Source: Deferribacteraceae bacterium
GTDB taxonomy: Bacteria; Chrysiogenota; Deferribacteres; Deferribacterales; JAISNW01
NCBI GenBank assembly: GCA_031285415.1
Contig: JAITWF010000033.1
Coordinates: 1 to 21,394, forward strand
Length of the DNA stretch: 21,394 bases
Reading direction: 5' to 3'
Positions within the stretch are counted from its first letter, which is position 1. Each line of letters starts with the position of its first letter. Position numbers and translations under genes: made by a program. The notes beneath the pieces were generated by a model. The model saw only the letters and a list, made by a program, of their open reading frames with translations. It was not told the DNA's origin and did not search any database. Below, piece after piece: positions 7,266-14,647 of this stretch.

Positions 7266-7805
7266 TTATTTCTTACCGGTTTTGCCGGCTTTCATTACAA
7301 CACGCTCGCCAAGATAACGAATCCCTTTGCCTTTGTATGGCTCTGGTTTTCTGAGCATACGAATATTCGCAGCTACCTGTCCAACAAGCTGTTTGTCGAT
7401 CCCTTTTACATGGATCTTGTTTGTGCCTTCAACGGCAAACTCGATACCAGCAGGCGGCTCAACGATTACAGGGTGGCTTCTGCCTAAGTTGAAATCAAGC
7501 GATTTCTCCTTTAGAGCAACACGATAGCCAACGCCCACGATGTCGAGTGTTTTTGTAAAGCCTGTGGTAACGCCTGTTACCATATTACCCACCAACGTTC
7601 TTACAAGACCAGAGAGAGCTGATGACTCTTGAGACTCATCCTTTCTCTCAACTGTTAGAACGCCGTCCTCTAGTTTCAATGCAATACGTGCAGGTATAGC
7701 CTGTGAAAGTTTGCCTTTAGGGCCTTCCACGGTTATAACGTTATTTTTTATCTCAACTTTAACGCTTCCTGGTACTGTTATAGGTTTTTTACCAATTCTA
7801 GACAT
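7266..7805 (-). CDS. rplF: 50S ribosomal protein L6
   Basis: L6 binds helix 97 of 23S rRNA next to the sarcin-ricin loop, close to the elongation factor site. The product is 179 residues, with two tandem alpha/beta domains: MSRIGKKPITVPGSVKVEI opens the first, and the second ends in RKPEPYKGKGIRYLGE, the family signature before a basic tail. The start is ATG at 7805 with AGGAG upstream. It lies 9 nt after rpsH in normal spc order. Confidence 0.97.
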   Translation of the reverse strand: MSRIGKKPITVPGSVKVEIKNNVITVEGPKGKLSQAIPARIALKLEDGVLTVERKDESQESSALSGLVRTLVGNMVTGVTTGFTKTLDIVGVGYRVALKEKSLDFNLGRSHPVIVEPPAGIEFAVEGTNKIHVKGIDKQLVGQVAANIRMLRKPEPYKGKGIRYLGERVVMKAGKTGKK

Positions 7806-7814
7806 TCTATTCTC

Positions 7815-8213
7815 CTACCAGATCTGACAGAGATACTCGCCACCAACTTTTTCGTGGAGGCACTGTTTCACTGTCTTGATACCGTGTGATGTGGAAACGA
7901 CACCGTTGCCCAGACCACCCAAAACGGTAGAGAGATTTTTGCTATTGACGTAAACACGTCCGCCTGGCTTGGAGATACGCTTCAAACCACGGATGACTGA
8001 TTCGTCAGACTCAGTGTACTTTAGATACACGATGATTGATTTATGCGCCCCTTCGGTGCTAACGCGATAACCTTTTACATAGCCCTCGTTTTGAAAGATT
8101 GTGATAATCTTCTCTTTCATAACAGAGTATGGTATGGAAACTTCCTGATGGTTCACCATCAGGGCGTTGCGAATACGAGTGAGCATATCTGCAATGGGAT
8201 CTGTTAATCTCAT
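7815..8213 (-). CDS. rpsH: 30S ribosomal protein S8
   Basis: S8 binds the central domain of 16S rRNA (helix 21); in Enterobacteria it is the spc-operon repressor. The product is 132 residues: MRLTDPIADMLTRIRNA at the N-terminus and the C-terminal STSHGIKTVKQCLHEKVGGE signature. The start is ATG at 8213, ten bases after AAGGACGG. It lies 24 nt downstream of rpsN. Whether it is the repressor here cannot be told; no leader mimic was identified at rplE. Confidence 0.97.
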   Translation of the reverse strand: MRLTDPIADMLTRIRNALMVNHQEVSIPYSVMKEKIITIFQNEGYVKGYRVSTEGAHKSIIVYLKYTESDESVIRGLKRISKPGGRVYVNSKNLSTVLGGLGNGVVSTSHGIKTVKQCLHEKVGGEYLCQIW

Positions 8214-8237
8214 AATTAATATACCGTCCTTAACTCA

Positions 8238-8423
8238 TTACCAGCTTGACTTACGCACGCCAGGGATCTCACCTGCAAGTGCCAGCTTTCTAAAACACAA
8301 ACGACACATACCAAAACGACGGATAAACGCCCTTGGTCTGCCGCACAGAGGGCAGCGATTTTTCACTCTGACTTGAAACTCTTTCTTTTGGAAAGCACTA
8401 TGAAATTTTGCTGTGGTTGCCAC
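8238..8423 (-). CDS. rpsN: 30S ribosomal protein S14, short zinc-binding form
   Basis: S14 helps assemble the 30S head. The product is the short 61-residue type Z protein. Cys24-x2-Cys27 (CPLCGRPRAFIRRFGMC region) and Cys40-x2-Cys43 form the zinc finger, and the C-terminus GEIPGVRKSSW is canonical. The start is GTG at 8423-8421. It lies 10 nt after rplE in the ancestral position. The zinc-free long form is not in the window. Confidence 0.97.
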   Translation of the reverse strand: MATTAKFHSAFQKKEFQVRVKNRCPLCGRPRAFIRRFGMCRLCFRKLALAGEIPGVRKSSW

Positions 8424-8433
8424 TTAGCCCCTC

Positions 8434-8976
8434 CTACTGTGCAAAAGGCATTCCGAGCGCACGTAGGAGCTCTCTGCCTTCTTCATCTGTTTTAGCAGTG
8501 GTGGTGAAGATTATATCCATACCACGCACTTTATCGATCTTATCGTAGTCGATCTCTGGGAAGATAATCTGCTCTTTAATACCTAGAGCGTAGTTACCAC
8601 GACCATCGAATGAGTTTAGGGGTGTGCCTTTAAAGTCACGCACCCTTGCAAGCGCAATGTTAAATAGACGCTGCATAAATTCATACATCATAGCTCTACG
8701 CAAAGTTACTTTACAGCCGATAGGCATCCCTTCACGAAGTTTGAAGCCAGCGATAGACTTCTTTGCACGAGTGATAACAGGTTTCTGACCTGTTATTTTG
8801 GTCATGTCAGAGACTGCAAACTCTAAAACTTTAGAGTTAAGAGCAGCCTCGCCCACGCCCATGTTCAACACAACTTTCTCTACTTTAGGAACCTCCATGA
8901 TGCTTTTGTATCCAAAAGTCTTCATCATGTGAGGTACAACCTCTTTCAAGTATTTTTCTTGTAGGACTGTCATCAT
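8434..8976 (-). CDS. rplE: 50S ribosomal protein L5
   Basis: L5 binds 5S rRNA and contacts the P-site tRNA. The product is 180 residues, normal. Typical segments are VEKVVLNMGVGEAALN near residue 32, TGQKPVITRAKKSIAGFKLR near residue 57, and the C-terminal DIIFTTTAKTDEEGRELLRA. Two ATG codons lie side by side (8976 and 8973); the first is chosen since GGAGA lies five bases before it. It lies 11 nt after rplX. Confidence 0.97.
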   Translation of the reverse strand: MMTVLQEKYLKEVVPHMMKTFGYKSIMEVPKVEKVVLNMGVGEAALNSKVLEFAVSDMTKITGQKPVITRAKKSIAGFKLREGMPIGCKVTLRRAMMYEFMQRLFNIALARVRDFKGTPLNSFDGRGNYALGIKEQIIFPEIDYDKIDKVRGMDIIFTTTAKTDEEGRELLRALGMPFAQ

Positions 8977-8987
8977 CTAATTCTCCC

Positions 8988-9341
8988 TTAGTCCTTATCT
9001 ATAACTTCGCCACAGGACTTACAAAAACGAGCTTTCTTCCCGTTTTCCAGTATCCTAATCCCAAGGCGAACACCTTTGTCGCACTTAGGGCAGCAATACA
9101 TTACGTTAGAAATATCAATTGGCATCGCCTTTTCAACGATACCGCCGTCAGGGTTAAGTTGGTTAGGACGGGTGGCGCGTTTTACAACGTTTACATTCTC
9201 AACGATTACCTTGCCATCCTCTCTATCCACACTCACTACCTTTGCGCCTTTCAGCTTCTGATTCTGAGTTTTAGTCAGTTTATTCTTGCCAGCGATAACA
9301 ACAACAGGATCGCCCTTTTTAATTTTGTACTTTACAGGCAT
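8988..9341 (-). CDS. rplX: 50S ribosomal protein L24 with C-terminal zinc ribbon
   Basis: L24 is an assembly initiator of the 50S subunit near the exit tunnel. The product is 117 residues. The N-terminal KOW motif (KKGDPVVVIAGKNK, residues 8-21) is followed by the family segment VKRATRPNQLNPDGGIVEKA. The C-terminus adds a zinc ribbon: Cys84-x2-Cys87 and Cys107-x2-Cys110, ending GEVIDKD, a variant seen in many bacteria but absent from the Escherichia coli protein. The start is ATG at 9341. It lies 9 nt after rplN. Confidence 0.96.
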   Translation of the reverse strand: MPVKYKIKKGDPVVVIAGKNKLTKTQNQKLKGAKVVSVDREDGKVIVENVNVVKRATRPNQLNPDGGIVEKAMPIDISNVMYCCPKCDKGVRLGIRILENGKKARFCKSCGEVIDKD

Positions 9342-9350
9342 CGTGTCCTC

Positions 9351-9719
9351 CTAGACTACTTCTGGTGCCATAGAAACAATTTTCAGGAACCCTTTAGCAC
9401 GTAGCTCTCTAGCTACAGGTCCGAAAACACGAGTTCCTACAGGTTCATCTTGTTTGTTCAAGAGTACCGCTGCGTTATCGTCAAATTTGATATATGTGCC
9501 ATCTTGACGACGTCTCTCTTTGCTGGTGCGAACGATTACAGCACGAACTACTGAACCTTTCTTTACGTTGCTATCAGGGATAGCGTCTTTAACGCTGGCA
9601 ACTATAATATCGCCAAGGCGTCCGTAACGACGACGGCTGCCGCCCAACACTTTGATACACATAATCTCACGTGCGCCCGAGTTGTCCGCAATCTTCAAGC
9701 GGGATTGAATCTGAATCAT
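9351..9719 (-). CDS. rplN: 50S ribosomal protein L14
   Basis: L14 lies at the 50S interface and forms bridges to 16S rRNA; it is also the docking site of the silencing factor RsfS. The product is exactly the usual 122 residues, opening MIQIQSRLKIADNSGAREI and including RAVIVRTSKERRRQDGTYI and FGPVARELRAKGFLKIVS. The start ATG at 9719 overlaps the rpsQ TGA stop by 4 nt, which suggests coupled translation. Confidence 0.98.
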   Translation of the reverse strand: MIQIQSRLKIADNSGAREIMCIKVLGGSRRRYGRLGDIIVASVKDAIPDSNVKKGSVVRAVIVRTSKERRRQDGTYIKFDDNAAVLLNKQDEPVGTRVFGPVARELRAKGFLKIVSMAPEVV

Positions 9720-10006
9720 ACATTCTCCTCCGCAATCTCAATGTTGGACTCGATAGAGCGAGTAACCACGTTTAACAATCTCCAGCACTTTGTGCGGCTT
9801 AGTGGGCGAGTCTCAACGATCTCAACCACATCTCCAATATGCGCGCTATTGCTCTCATCGTGCGCATAAAACTTTCTCGACTGCTTAATGTACTTTTTGT
9901 ACAGAGGGTGTAATATGAGCGTTTCAACCTTTACGACGATGGTTTTATCCATCTTGTCGCTGGTTACTACCCCTCTGCGTACTTTTCTTCTGCCTCTGGT
10001 TTGCAT
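9716..10006 (-). CDS. rpsQ: 30S ribosomal protein S17
   Basis: S17 is a primary 16S rRNA-binding OB-fold protein of the 30S body. The product is 96 residues from the ATG at 10006, longer than the common 80-90 because of an acidic tail after LLNVVTRS. MQTRGRRKVRRGVVTSDKM and HPLYKKYIKQSRKFYAHDE are typical. A GTG directly before (10009) is in frame, but GGAGA lies only three bases from it and six from the ATG, so ATG is preferred. The start overlaps the rpmC stop by one base (TGATG). Confidence 0.95.
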   Translation of the reverse strand: MQTRGRRKVRRGVVTSDKMDKTIVVKVETLILHPLYKKYIKQSRKFYAHDESNSAHIGDVVEIVETRPLSRTKCWRLLNVVTRSIESNIEIAEENV

Positions 10007-10200
10007 CACATATCTCCGTTGCGCTGGTTCAGTATTGTCTGTATCCGAGCGATCGTCTTACGACTAGAGCGGATCTTATTAGTATCCTCTAATTCGCCGG
10101 TAAACAACTTGAAACGCAGGCGTAATATATCTTCACGCAATTCGTTCTCTTTCTTTTTTAGCTCAGCGGTGCCAAGCTCTTTAAGCTCACTAGCCTTCAC
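10006..10200 (-). CDS. rpmC: 50S ribosomal protein L29
   Basis: L29 lies near the exit tunnel and helps form the docking site for trigger factor and SRP. The product is 64 residues, two helices with the typical MKASELKELGTAELKKKENE start and the RLRFKLFTGELEDTNKIR core. The start is GTG at 10200-10198, inside the 3' end of rplP (11-nt overlap), with a GAGGGGG site upstream. Its stop overlaps the rpsQ start by one base. Confidence 0.95.
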   Translation of the reverse strand: MKASELKELGTAELKKKENELREDILRLRFKLFTGELEDTNKIRSSRKTIARIQTILNQRNGDM

Positions 10201-10627
10201 TTTGCGCCCCCTCTGCAGCGATCTCTTTTTTCACAAACTTGCATTTAACTGGCAGTTTGTGAGTGGCAAGGCGAAATGCCTCCTTTGCTTGCTCCTCTGT
10301 AACACCACCGATCTCATAAAGAACAGTGCCGTCTTTTACAGGTGCTACCCAATATTCAACTGGACCTTTACCTTTACCCATACGAACTTCAGCTGGGCGT
10401 TTGGTTACAGGTTTGTGTGGGAATATGCGGATAACAAGGCTACCACCACGTTTCAAAAATCTATTGATCGCAACACGAGCTGCCTCTATCTGGCGGCTGG
10501 TCAGCTTCGCTTTATCAGCACTAGCAAGACCATATTCGCCGAAAACAACTGTATTACCAGTCGTAGCTTTACCTTTCATACGACCTTTAAATTGTTTCCT
10601 GAATTTTGTCTTTTTTGGCATTAACAT
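10190..10627 (-). CDS. rplP: 50S ribosomal protein L16
   Basis: L16 organises the A-site region of the 50S subunit. The product is 145 residues from the ATG at 10627, giving the family start MLMPKKTKFRKQFKGRMKG. The RGGSLVIRIFPHKPVTKRP and MGKGKGPVEYWVAPVK segments are diagnostic. GAGGAG nine bases upstream supports this start over a longer in-frame ATG at 10666, which would lie inside rpsC. It begins one base after the rpsC stop. A short charged tail (AAEGAQSEG) follows the conserved domain. Confidence 0.96.
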   Translation of the reverse strand: MLMPKKTKFRKQFKGRMKGKATTGNTVVFGEYGLASADKAKLTSRQIEAARVAINRFLKRGGSLVIRIFPHKPVTKRPAEVRMGKGKGPVEYWVAPVKDGTVLYEIGGVTEEQAKEAFRLATHKLPVKCKFVKKEIAAEGAQSEG

Positions 10628-10628
10628 C

Positions 10629-11297
10629 TTATTCAGCTCCTCGAGCGTCTTTATTGTCTTTAGCACGCTCTTCCAGTATCTCGCCTGTACAGATCCAAAC
10701 TTTTACGCCTATGATCCCATAAGCAGTAAGGGCTTCGGCGGTACCGTAATCTATAGCTGCACGAAGTGTCTGCAGTGGCACGCGCCCTTTAATGTACCAT
10801 TCGGTACGAGCTATATCTGCGCCAGCAAGACGACCGCTACACATAACCTTAATTCCCTGACCGCCAGCTTTAAGGGTTGTTAAAACCGCTTTTTTCATAG
10901 CACGACGGAAAGCTATACGACGAACAAGCTGTGCAGCGATATTCTCAGCCACAAGTATTGCGTCTAATTCAGGTTTGCGAACTTCACGGATTACCAAAAG
11001 CACCTCTGCCTTGGTAAACTGTTTGAGCAGATCTTTGAGTTTATCTATATCTGCGCCTTTCTTACCGATTACCATACCTGGGCGGCTTGTGTGCAGAGTG
11101 ATACGGATCTTCTGACCCATACGCTCGATACCCACCTGCGCTATCCCTGCGTTATAGAGGCGTTTTTTCAAAAACTTGCGTATTTTGATATCCTCTATGA
11201 GGTTGGTGCGATAATCTTTTTTATTTGCATACCACACAGAGCTCCAAGGTCTGTTGACCCCAAGCCTGTATCCGTTTGGATTAACCTTCTGTCCCAC
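10629..11297 (-). CDS. rpsC: 30S ribosomal protein S3
   Basis: S3 lines the mRNA entry tunnel of the 30S head and contributes helicase activity. The product is 222 residues, slightly shorter than the Escherichia coli protein. MGQKVNPNGYRLGVNRPWSS opens it; the KH domain has the RPGMVIGKKGADI loop around residues 72-84, and the C-terminal domain includes GIKVMCSGRLAGADIARTEW. The start codon is GTG at 11297-11295, seven bases after GGAGG. Its G-T-G overlaps the rplV TAG stop by one base. Confidence 0.97.
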   Translation of the reverse strand: MGQKVNPNGYRLGVNRPWSSVWYANKKDYRTNLIEDIKIRKFLKKRLYNAGIAQVGIERMGQKIRITLHTSRPGMVIGKKGADIDKLKDLLKQFTKAEVLLVIREVRKPELDAILVAENIAAQLVRRIAFRRAMKKAVLTTLKAGGQGIKVMCSGRLAGADIARTEWYIKGRVPLQTLRAAIDYGTAEALTAYGIIGVKVWICTGEILEERAKDNKDARGAE

Positions 11298-11641
11298 TAC
11301 TTCACCTCCGCATTAACAAGCACCACTTTGATATGAGTGGTCGGTTTACGATGAAGGGACGCTCTACCATATGCACGAGGCGTAAAGCGTTTCATTGGTG
11401 GGCCCATCTCTATGCGGATTTCGCCCACTTTAACGTTAGAAAGATCCTTCACGTTATTGTTCTCTTCCGCATTTGCCATAGCAGAGCGAATCACCTTAGC
11501 GATATGAGCTGCTGGCTTGCGGGGGGTAAATTTTAAAATTCTGAGTGCTTCCTCTACCTGCTTTCCACGGACAAGGTCTGCCACTTCACGGGACTTACGG
11601 GTAGATACTCTCACGTACATTGCTTTCGCATTGGCTACCAT
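11297..11641 (-). CDS. rplV: 50S ribosomal protein L22
   Basis: L22 extends a beta-hairpin into the exit tunnel and takes part in macrolide and nascent-chain effects. The product is 114 residues, complete, with RVSTRKSREVADLVRGKQVE near residue 11, the tunnel loop EIRIEMGPPMKRFTPRAYGR near 75, and the C-terminal THIKVVLVNAE. The start is ATG at 11641. It lies 12 nt after rpsS and overlaps rpsC by one base. Confidence 0.97.
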   Translation of the reverse strand: MVANAKAMYVRVSTRKSREVADLVRGKQVEEALRILKFTPRKPAAHIAKVIRSAMANAEENNNVKDLSNVKVGEIRIEMGPPMKRFTPRAYGRASLHRKPTTHIKVVLVNAEVK

Positions 11642-11653
11642 AAGTTTATACCT

Positions 11654-11932
11654 TTATTTCTTAATTTTTTTATCTTCTTTCTTATGTCCACGAAAGGTTC
11701 TAGTCAATGAGAATTCACCCATCTTGTGACCAACCATATTTTCCGTAACATACACGGGTATAAATTTCTGCCCGTTATGCACTGCGAAAGTCAACCCTAC
11801 CATATCTGGAGCGATTGTGCTTCTGCGTGACCATGTCTTGATGACCTTCTTGTCGCCGCTCTCTTTTGCAGCGTCAACCTTTTTTTGCAGGTGGCCGTCT
11901 ATAAATGGGCCTTTTTTAAGCGATCTTGGCAC
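11654..11932 (-). CDS. rpsS: 30S ribosomal protein S19
   Basis: S19 lies in the 30S head with S13 and contacts the A-site finger. The product is 92 residues: MPRSLKKGPFIDGHLQKKV at the start, KTWSRRSTIAPDMVGLTFAV in the middle, and the GHKMGEFSLTRTFRGHKKE signature near the end. The start is GTG at 11932-11930. The ribosome site and first codons (11946-11924) are identical over 23 nt to those of fusA (18313-18291). It follows rplB by 14 nt. Confidence 0.97.
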   Translation of the reverse strand: MPRSLKKGPFIDGHLQKKVDAAKESGDKKVIKTWSRRSTIAPDMVGLTFAVHNGQKFIPVYVTENMVGHKMGEFSLTRTFRGHKKEDKKIKK

Positions 11933-11946
11933 AGTAGCCTCCTACC

Positions 11947-12774
11947 TTATTTCTTTCTCTTCGTAACAATATGCTTGTTCGAAGTTTTATTCTTCTTACG
12001 TGTCTTGTAACCTTTAGTAGGTTTACCCCAAGGTGTAACTGGGTGACGACCGCCTGATGTACGACCTTCACCACCACCGTGTGGGTGATCTACTGGGTTC
12101 ATTGCAACACCACGTACGGTTGGGCGAACACCCATCCAACGCTTGCGACCAGCTTTACCTAGGCTGATATTTTCATGATCAATATTGCCTACCTGACCGA
12201 TAGTTGCACGACACTCCGATTTAATAAGGCGGATTTCGCTTGATGGCAGACGAAGGTGGCAGTACTCACCCTCTTTAGAGAGGAGCTGTGCGAATGTACC
12301 AGCTGAACGAACCAGCTGACCACCTTTACCAGGGCGCATCTCAACGTTGTGAATAAGCGTACCAACCGGCATCTCTTTCAGCATAAGTGCGTTACCAGGC
12401 TTAATATCAGCACCAGTACCACTCTGCACCATATCGCCAACTTTCAGCCCATTAGGAGCTAGTATGTAGCGCTTTTCGCCATCTGCATAAGACAGCAGGG
12501 CTATATTAGCCGTGCGGTTCGGATCGTATTCGATCGTCTCTACACGTGCCATGATACCATCTTTATTTCTCTTAAAATCGATAACACGATAGCGCTTTCT
12601 ATGACCGCCGCCCATATGGCGAACGGTTATACGACCGTAGCCGTTGCGACCGTCTTTACGTATCTTAGTCGAGGTGAGCGACTTTTCAGGCTTGTCAGCT
12701 GTAACCTCTTTGAAGTCGCTGGCAGTCTTAAAACGCACACCTTTCGATGTTGGTTTGAAGGTTTTGATTCCCAT
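11947..12774 (-). CDS. rplB: 50S ribosomal protein L2
   Basis: L2 is one of the largest and most conserved 50S proteins, needed for subunit association and peptidyl transferase function. The product is 275 residues. The KTSNK-type basic tail, the N-terminal MGIKTFKPTSKGVRF, the GRNGYGRITVRHMGGGHRKR segment near residue 42, and NPVDHPHGGGEGRT with the functional histidine at 230 are all present. The start is ATG at 12774. It lies 18 nt after rplW in standard S10-operon order. Confidence 0.98.
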   Translation of the reverse strand: MGIKTFKPTSKGVRFKTASDFKEVTADKPEKSLTSTKIRKDGRNGYGRITVRHMGGGHRKRYRVIDFKRNKDGIMARVETIEYDPNRTANIALLSYADGEKRYILAPNGLKVGDMVQSGTGADIKPGNALMLKEMPVGTLIHNVEMRPGKGGQLVRSAGTFAQLLSKEGEYCHLRLPSSEIRLIKSECRATIGQVGNIDHENISLGKAGRKRWMGVRPTVRGVAMNPVDHPHGGGEGRTSGGRHPVTPWGKPTKGYKTRKKNKTSNKHIVTKRKK

Positions 12775-12792
12775 GGATGTTTACCTCTTCTC

Positions 12793-13074
12793 CTACACGA
12801 ATTCGAGAGTCTCGCCCTCTTTGAGGACGACTAACGCTTTCTTCCAATCATTACGGCGACCCATAGTGCGGCCGAAGCGTTTCTCTTTTCCGTTGTAATT
12901 CATTGAGCGAACCTCTTTAACTTTTACGTTAAAGAACTGCTCCACAGCTTCCTTGATCTGGCGTTTGTTTGCTTCTGGATGAACTTTAAATACGATAGTA
13001 TTATCAGCCTCTTTTAGCATCATAGACTTTTCAGTCATCATCGGACGTTGTAATACGTCATAAATTGTTATCAT
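12793..13074 (-). CDS. rplW: 50S ribosomal protein L23
   Basis: L23 rings the exit tunnel and is the main docking site of trigger factor and SRP. The product is 93 residues, complete: YDVLQRPMMTEKSMMLKEAD near the start, FKVHPEANKRQIKEAVEQFF in the middle, and KKALVVLKEGETLEF at the end. The start is ATG at 13074, five bases after GGAGG. It lies 9 nt after rplD. Confidence 0.97.
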   Translation of the reverse strand: MITIYDVLQRPMMTEKSMMLKEADNTIVFKVHPEANKRQIKEAVEQFFNVKVKEVRSMNYNGKEKRFGRTMGRRNDWKKALVVLKEGETLEFV

Positions 13075-13083
13075 ACGTCCCTC

Positions 13084-13725
13084 CTACGCCATCTTCTTTG
13101 TGAGCGATAGATTCTCTTCGATCTTAGAAAGGCAGCTTTTCAGTATAAAGATACTTCTAGCGTTTACGATATCGTAAACATTAAGCCCGTCTACATGCAG
13201 AAAATCCACGTACGGAATGTTGCGGAATGCTCTAATCACCTTTTCATCCACGTCATCAACAATAAAAAGCGCACCACGATTAACACCGAACTTGTTCATC
13301 GCAGCAACTGCCTCTTTTGTTTTCCCCTCTTTTATGTCAAAAAGATCGATCACGCATACACGGTTTTCAGCGTGTTTTGCACTTAAGATCGACTTGAGGG
13401 CTGCCTTTACTTTCTTTTTAGGCATTGAGTAGGAGTAATCTCTAGGTAGAGGCCCAAAGATTGTGCCACCGCCTCTCCAGAGTGGAGAGCGTGTAGAACC
13501 TGAGCGTGCGTGACCAGTTCCTTTCTGTTTCCAAGGCTTGCGTCCGCCGCCTGATACGAACCCTTTTGTCTTTGTTGAATGCGTTCCCGCTCTGCGGCAG
13601 GCAAGCTGCATTACAACCACTTCATGAATGAGGGCGGGTTTGACTTCCGCTTGCAAGATATCATCTTGCACATCAACGGAGCCGACAACCTCATTCGCAA
13701 GGTTTTTCACTTCCAATTTTGCCAT
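13084..13725 (-). CDS. rplD: 50S ribosomal protein L4
   Basis: L4 reaches into the exit tunnel; in Escherichia coli it also represses the S10 operon by binding its leader. The product is 213 residues from ATG at 13725, giving MAKLEVKNLANEVVGSV. The tunnel loop is present (THSTKTKGFVSGGGRKPWKQ, then GTGHARSGSTRSPLWRGGG, residues 48-87). GAGGA lies 11 bases before this ATG; an ATG six codons upstream (13743) is an alternative. The frame stays open to 13857, but that extra 44-residue stretch has no family counterpart and lacks a ribosome site. Unusually, 232 nt separate it from rplC. Confidence 0.95.
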   Translation of the reverse strand: MAKLEVKNLANEVVGSVDVQDDILQAEVKPALIHEVVVMQLACRRAGTHSTKTKGFVSGGGRKPWKQKGTGHARSGSTRSPLWRGGGTIFGPLPRDYSYSMPKKKVKAALKSILSAKHAENRVCVIDLFDIKEGKTKEAVAAMNKFGVNRGALFIVDDVDEKVIRAFRNIPYVDFLHVDGLNVYDIVNARSIFILKSCLSKIEENLSLTKKMA

Positions 13726-13760
13726 TTGAGTTAATTTCCTCATAACCTTATTTTTTCTGC

Positions 13761-13778
13761 TGTCGTGGAAACACGACA
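13761..13778. other. Hairpin in the rplD leader
   Basis: Perfect 7-bp arms TGTCGTG and CACGACA around a four-base loop. It lies about 35 nt upstream of the rplD start codon on the minus strand, with no T run after it. It is a candidate element of an rplD 5' leader, which is inference. Confidence 0.5.
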
Positions 13779-13847
13779 CACAGCACGCTTGTATAATTTT
13801 ACCTGAGGTCGGTATTGTCACAAGCGATTTTATCGTAGCGAGCATGT

Positions 13848-13897
13848 ATAAAAGCACATAAATGATTGCGAGTCAAGCTCACAATTATATTATGTGC
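13848..13897 (-). promoter_or_regulatory. Candidate internal promoter with flanking inverted repeat, upstream of rplD
   Basis: On the minus strand TTGACT (13876-13871, five of six matches to the -35 consensus) is followed after 17 nt by TTTTAT (13853-13848, four of six to the -10). An inverted repeat GCACATAA/TTATGTGC (13854-13861 and 13890-13897) straddles the -35 box and abuts the -10, like an operator. Both readings are inference; the -10 is weak. Confidence 0.35.
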
Positions 13898-13924
13898 AAA
13901 ATATATGCAGCTAAAATAGCGCAA

Positions 13925-13950
13925 TGCGCCTTGTATCACTACAAAGCGCA
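13925..13950. other. Strong hairpin just downstream of rplC
   Basis: Arms of 11 bp (minus strand TGCGCTTTGTA with TACAAGGCGCA, one G-U pair) close a GTGA loop. It starts eight bases after the rplC stop codon. No proper T run follows on the minus strand, so it may be a transcript-stabilising or processing structure, or a weak attenuator. Confidence 0.55.
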
Positions 13951-13957
13951 CTTACGA

Positions 13958-14635
13958 TTATTTTTTCTTTGCAGCTTTTGGTTCTTGACGAATTACTGGT
14001 CTGCGAGGTTTAACGGTTGATTTTATATAAACCACTCCGTTGTCGTGTCCAGGAATAGCACCCTGTATAAGGATGATATTCTTCTCTGTCATAACACTAA
14101 CGATCTTCAAGCGTTGTGTTGTAACTTTCCTTGCACCCATATGTCCAGCCATCTTTTTGCCTTTGATGACTTCAGCTGGCCACTCTTTCATACCGATAGA
14201 GCCTGCGCGTCTATGGAATGTAGAGCCGTGACCACCAGGGCCACCTGCAAAGTTGTGTCTCTTCATAACACCCTGCGTACCTTTACCGATCGAGATACCT
14301 TGAATGTCTACAACATCCCCTTCGGCAAATATATCAGCAGAGATAACTTGACCGACGTTGAATGACTCAACTTCGTCCATGCGAATTTCACGAAGGTGCT
14401 TCATTGGCTCTACGCCAGCCTTCTTGAAATGTCCATACTGAGGCTTGTTCAGCTTCTTCTCTGAAACTATTGTTTCAAATCCGATCTGTATAGCATTATA
14501 GCCATCGGTGGTCACAGTTTTCTTCTGTGTAACCACACAAGGGCCGGCTTCTACTACTGTAACTGGAACAACGTTACCATCTGGGGTAAATATTTGTGTC
14601 ATCCCAATCTTTTTTCCGATAATCCCTTTAACCAT
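13958..14635 (-). CDS. rplC: 50S ribosomal protein L3
   Basis: L3 binds near the peptidyl transferase centre and initiates 50S assembly. The product is 225 residues, slightly longer than the usual 205-215 because of a basic tail (RRPVIRQEPKAAKKK). MVKGIIGKKIGMTQIFTPDG opens it, and the signature FAGGPGGHGSTFHRRAGSIG is present around residue 130. The start is ATG at 14635 with GGTAGG upstream. It lies 12 nt after rpsJ but, unlike in most bacteria, well separated from rplD. Confidence 0.97.
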   Translation of the reverse strand: MVKGIIGKKIGMTQIFTPDGNVVPVTVVEAGPCVVTQKKTVTTDGYNAIQIGFETIVSEKKLNKPQYGHFKKAGVEPMKHLREIRMDEVESFNVGQVISADIFAEGDVVDIQGISIGKGTQGVMKRHNFAGGPGGHGSTFHRRAGSIGMKEWPAEVIKGKKMAGHMGARKVTTQRLKIVSVMTEKNIILIQGAIPGHDNGVVYIKSTVKPRRPVIRQEPKAAKKK

Positions 14636-14647
14636 GAGACCTACCTT

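Noticed and set aside
10625..10666. Longer L16 start at 10666
   Set aside because: It would overlap rpsC coding sequence and add residues not found in the family; GAGGAG supports the start at 10627.
13726..13857. A 44-residue N-terminal extension of L4
   Set aside because: The frame is open to an ATG at 13857, but there is no ribosome site before it, the sequence has no L4 counterpart, and it would translate through the leader hairpin and candidate promoter.
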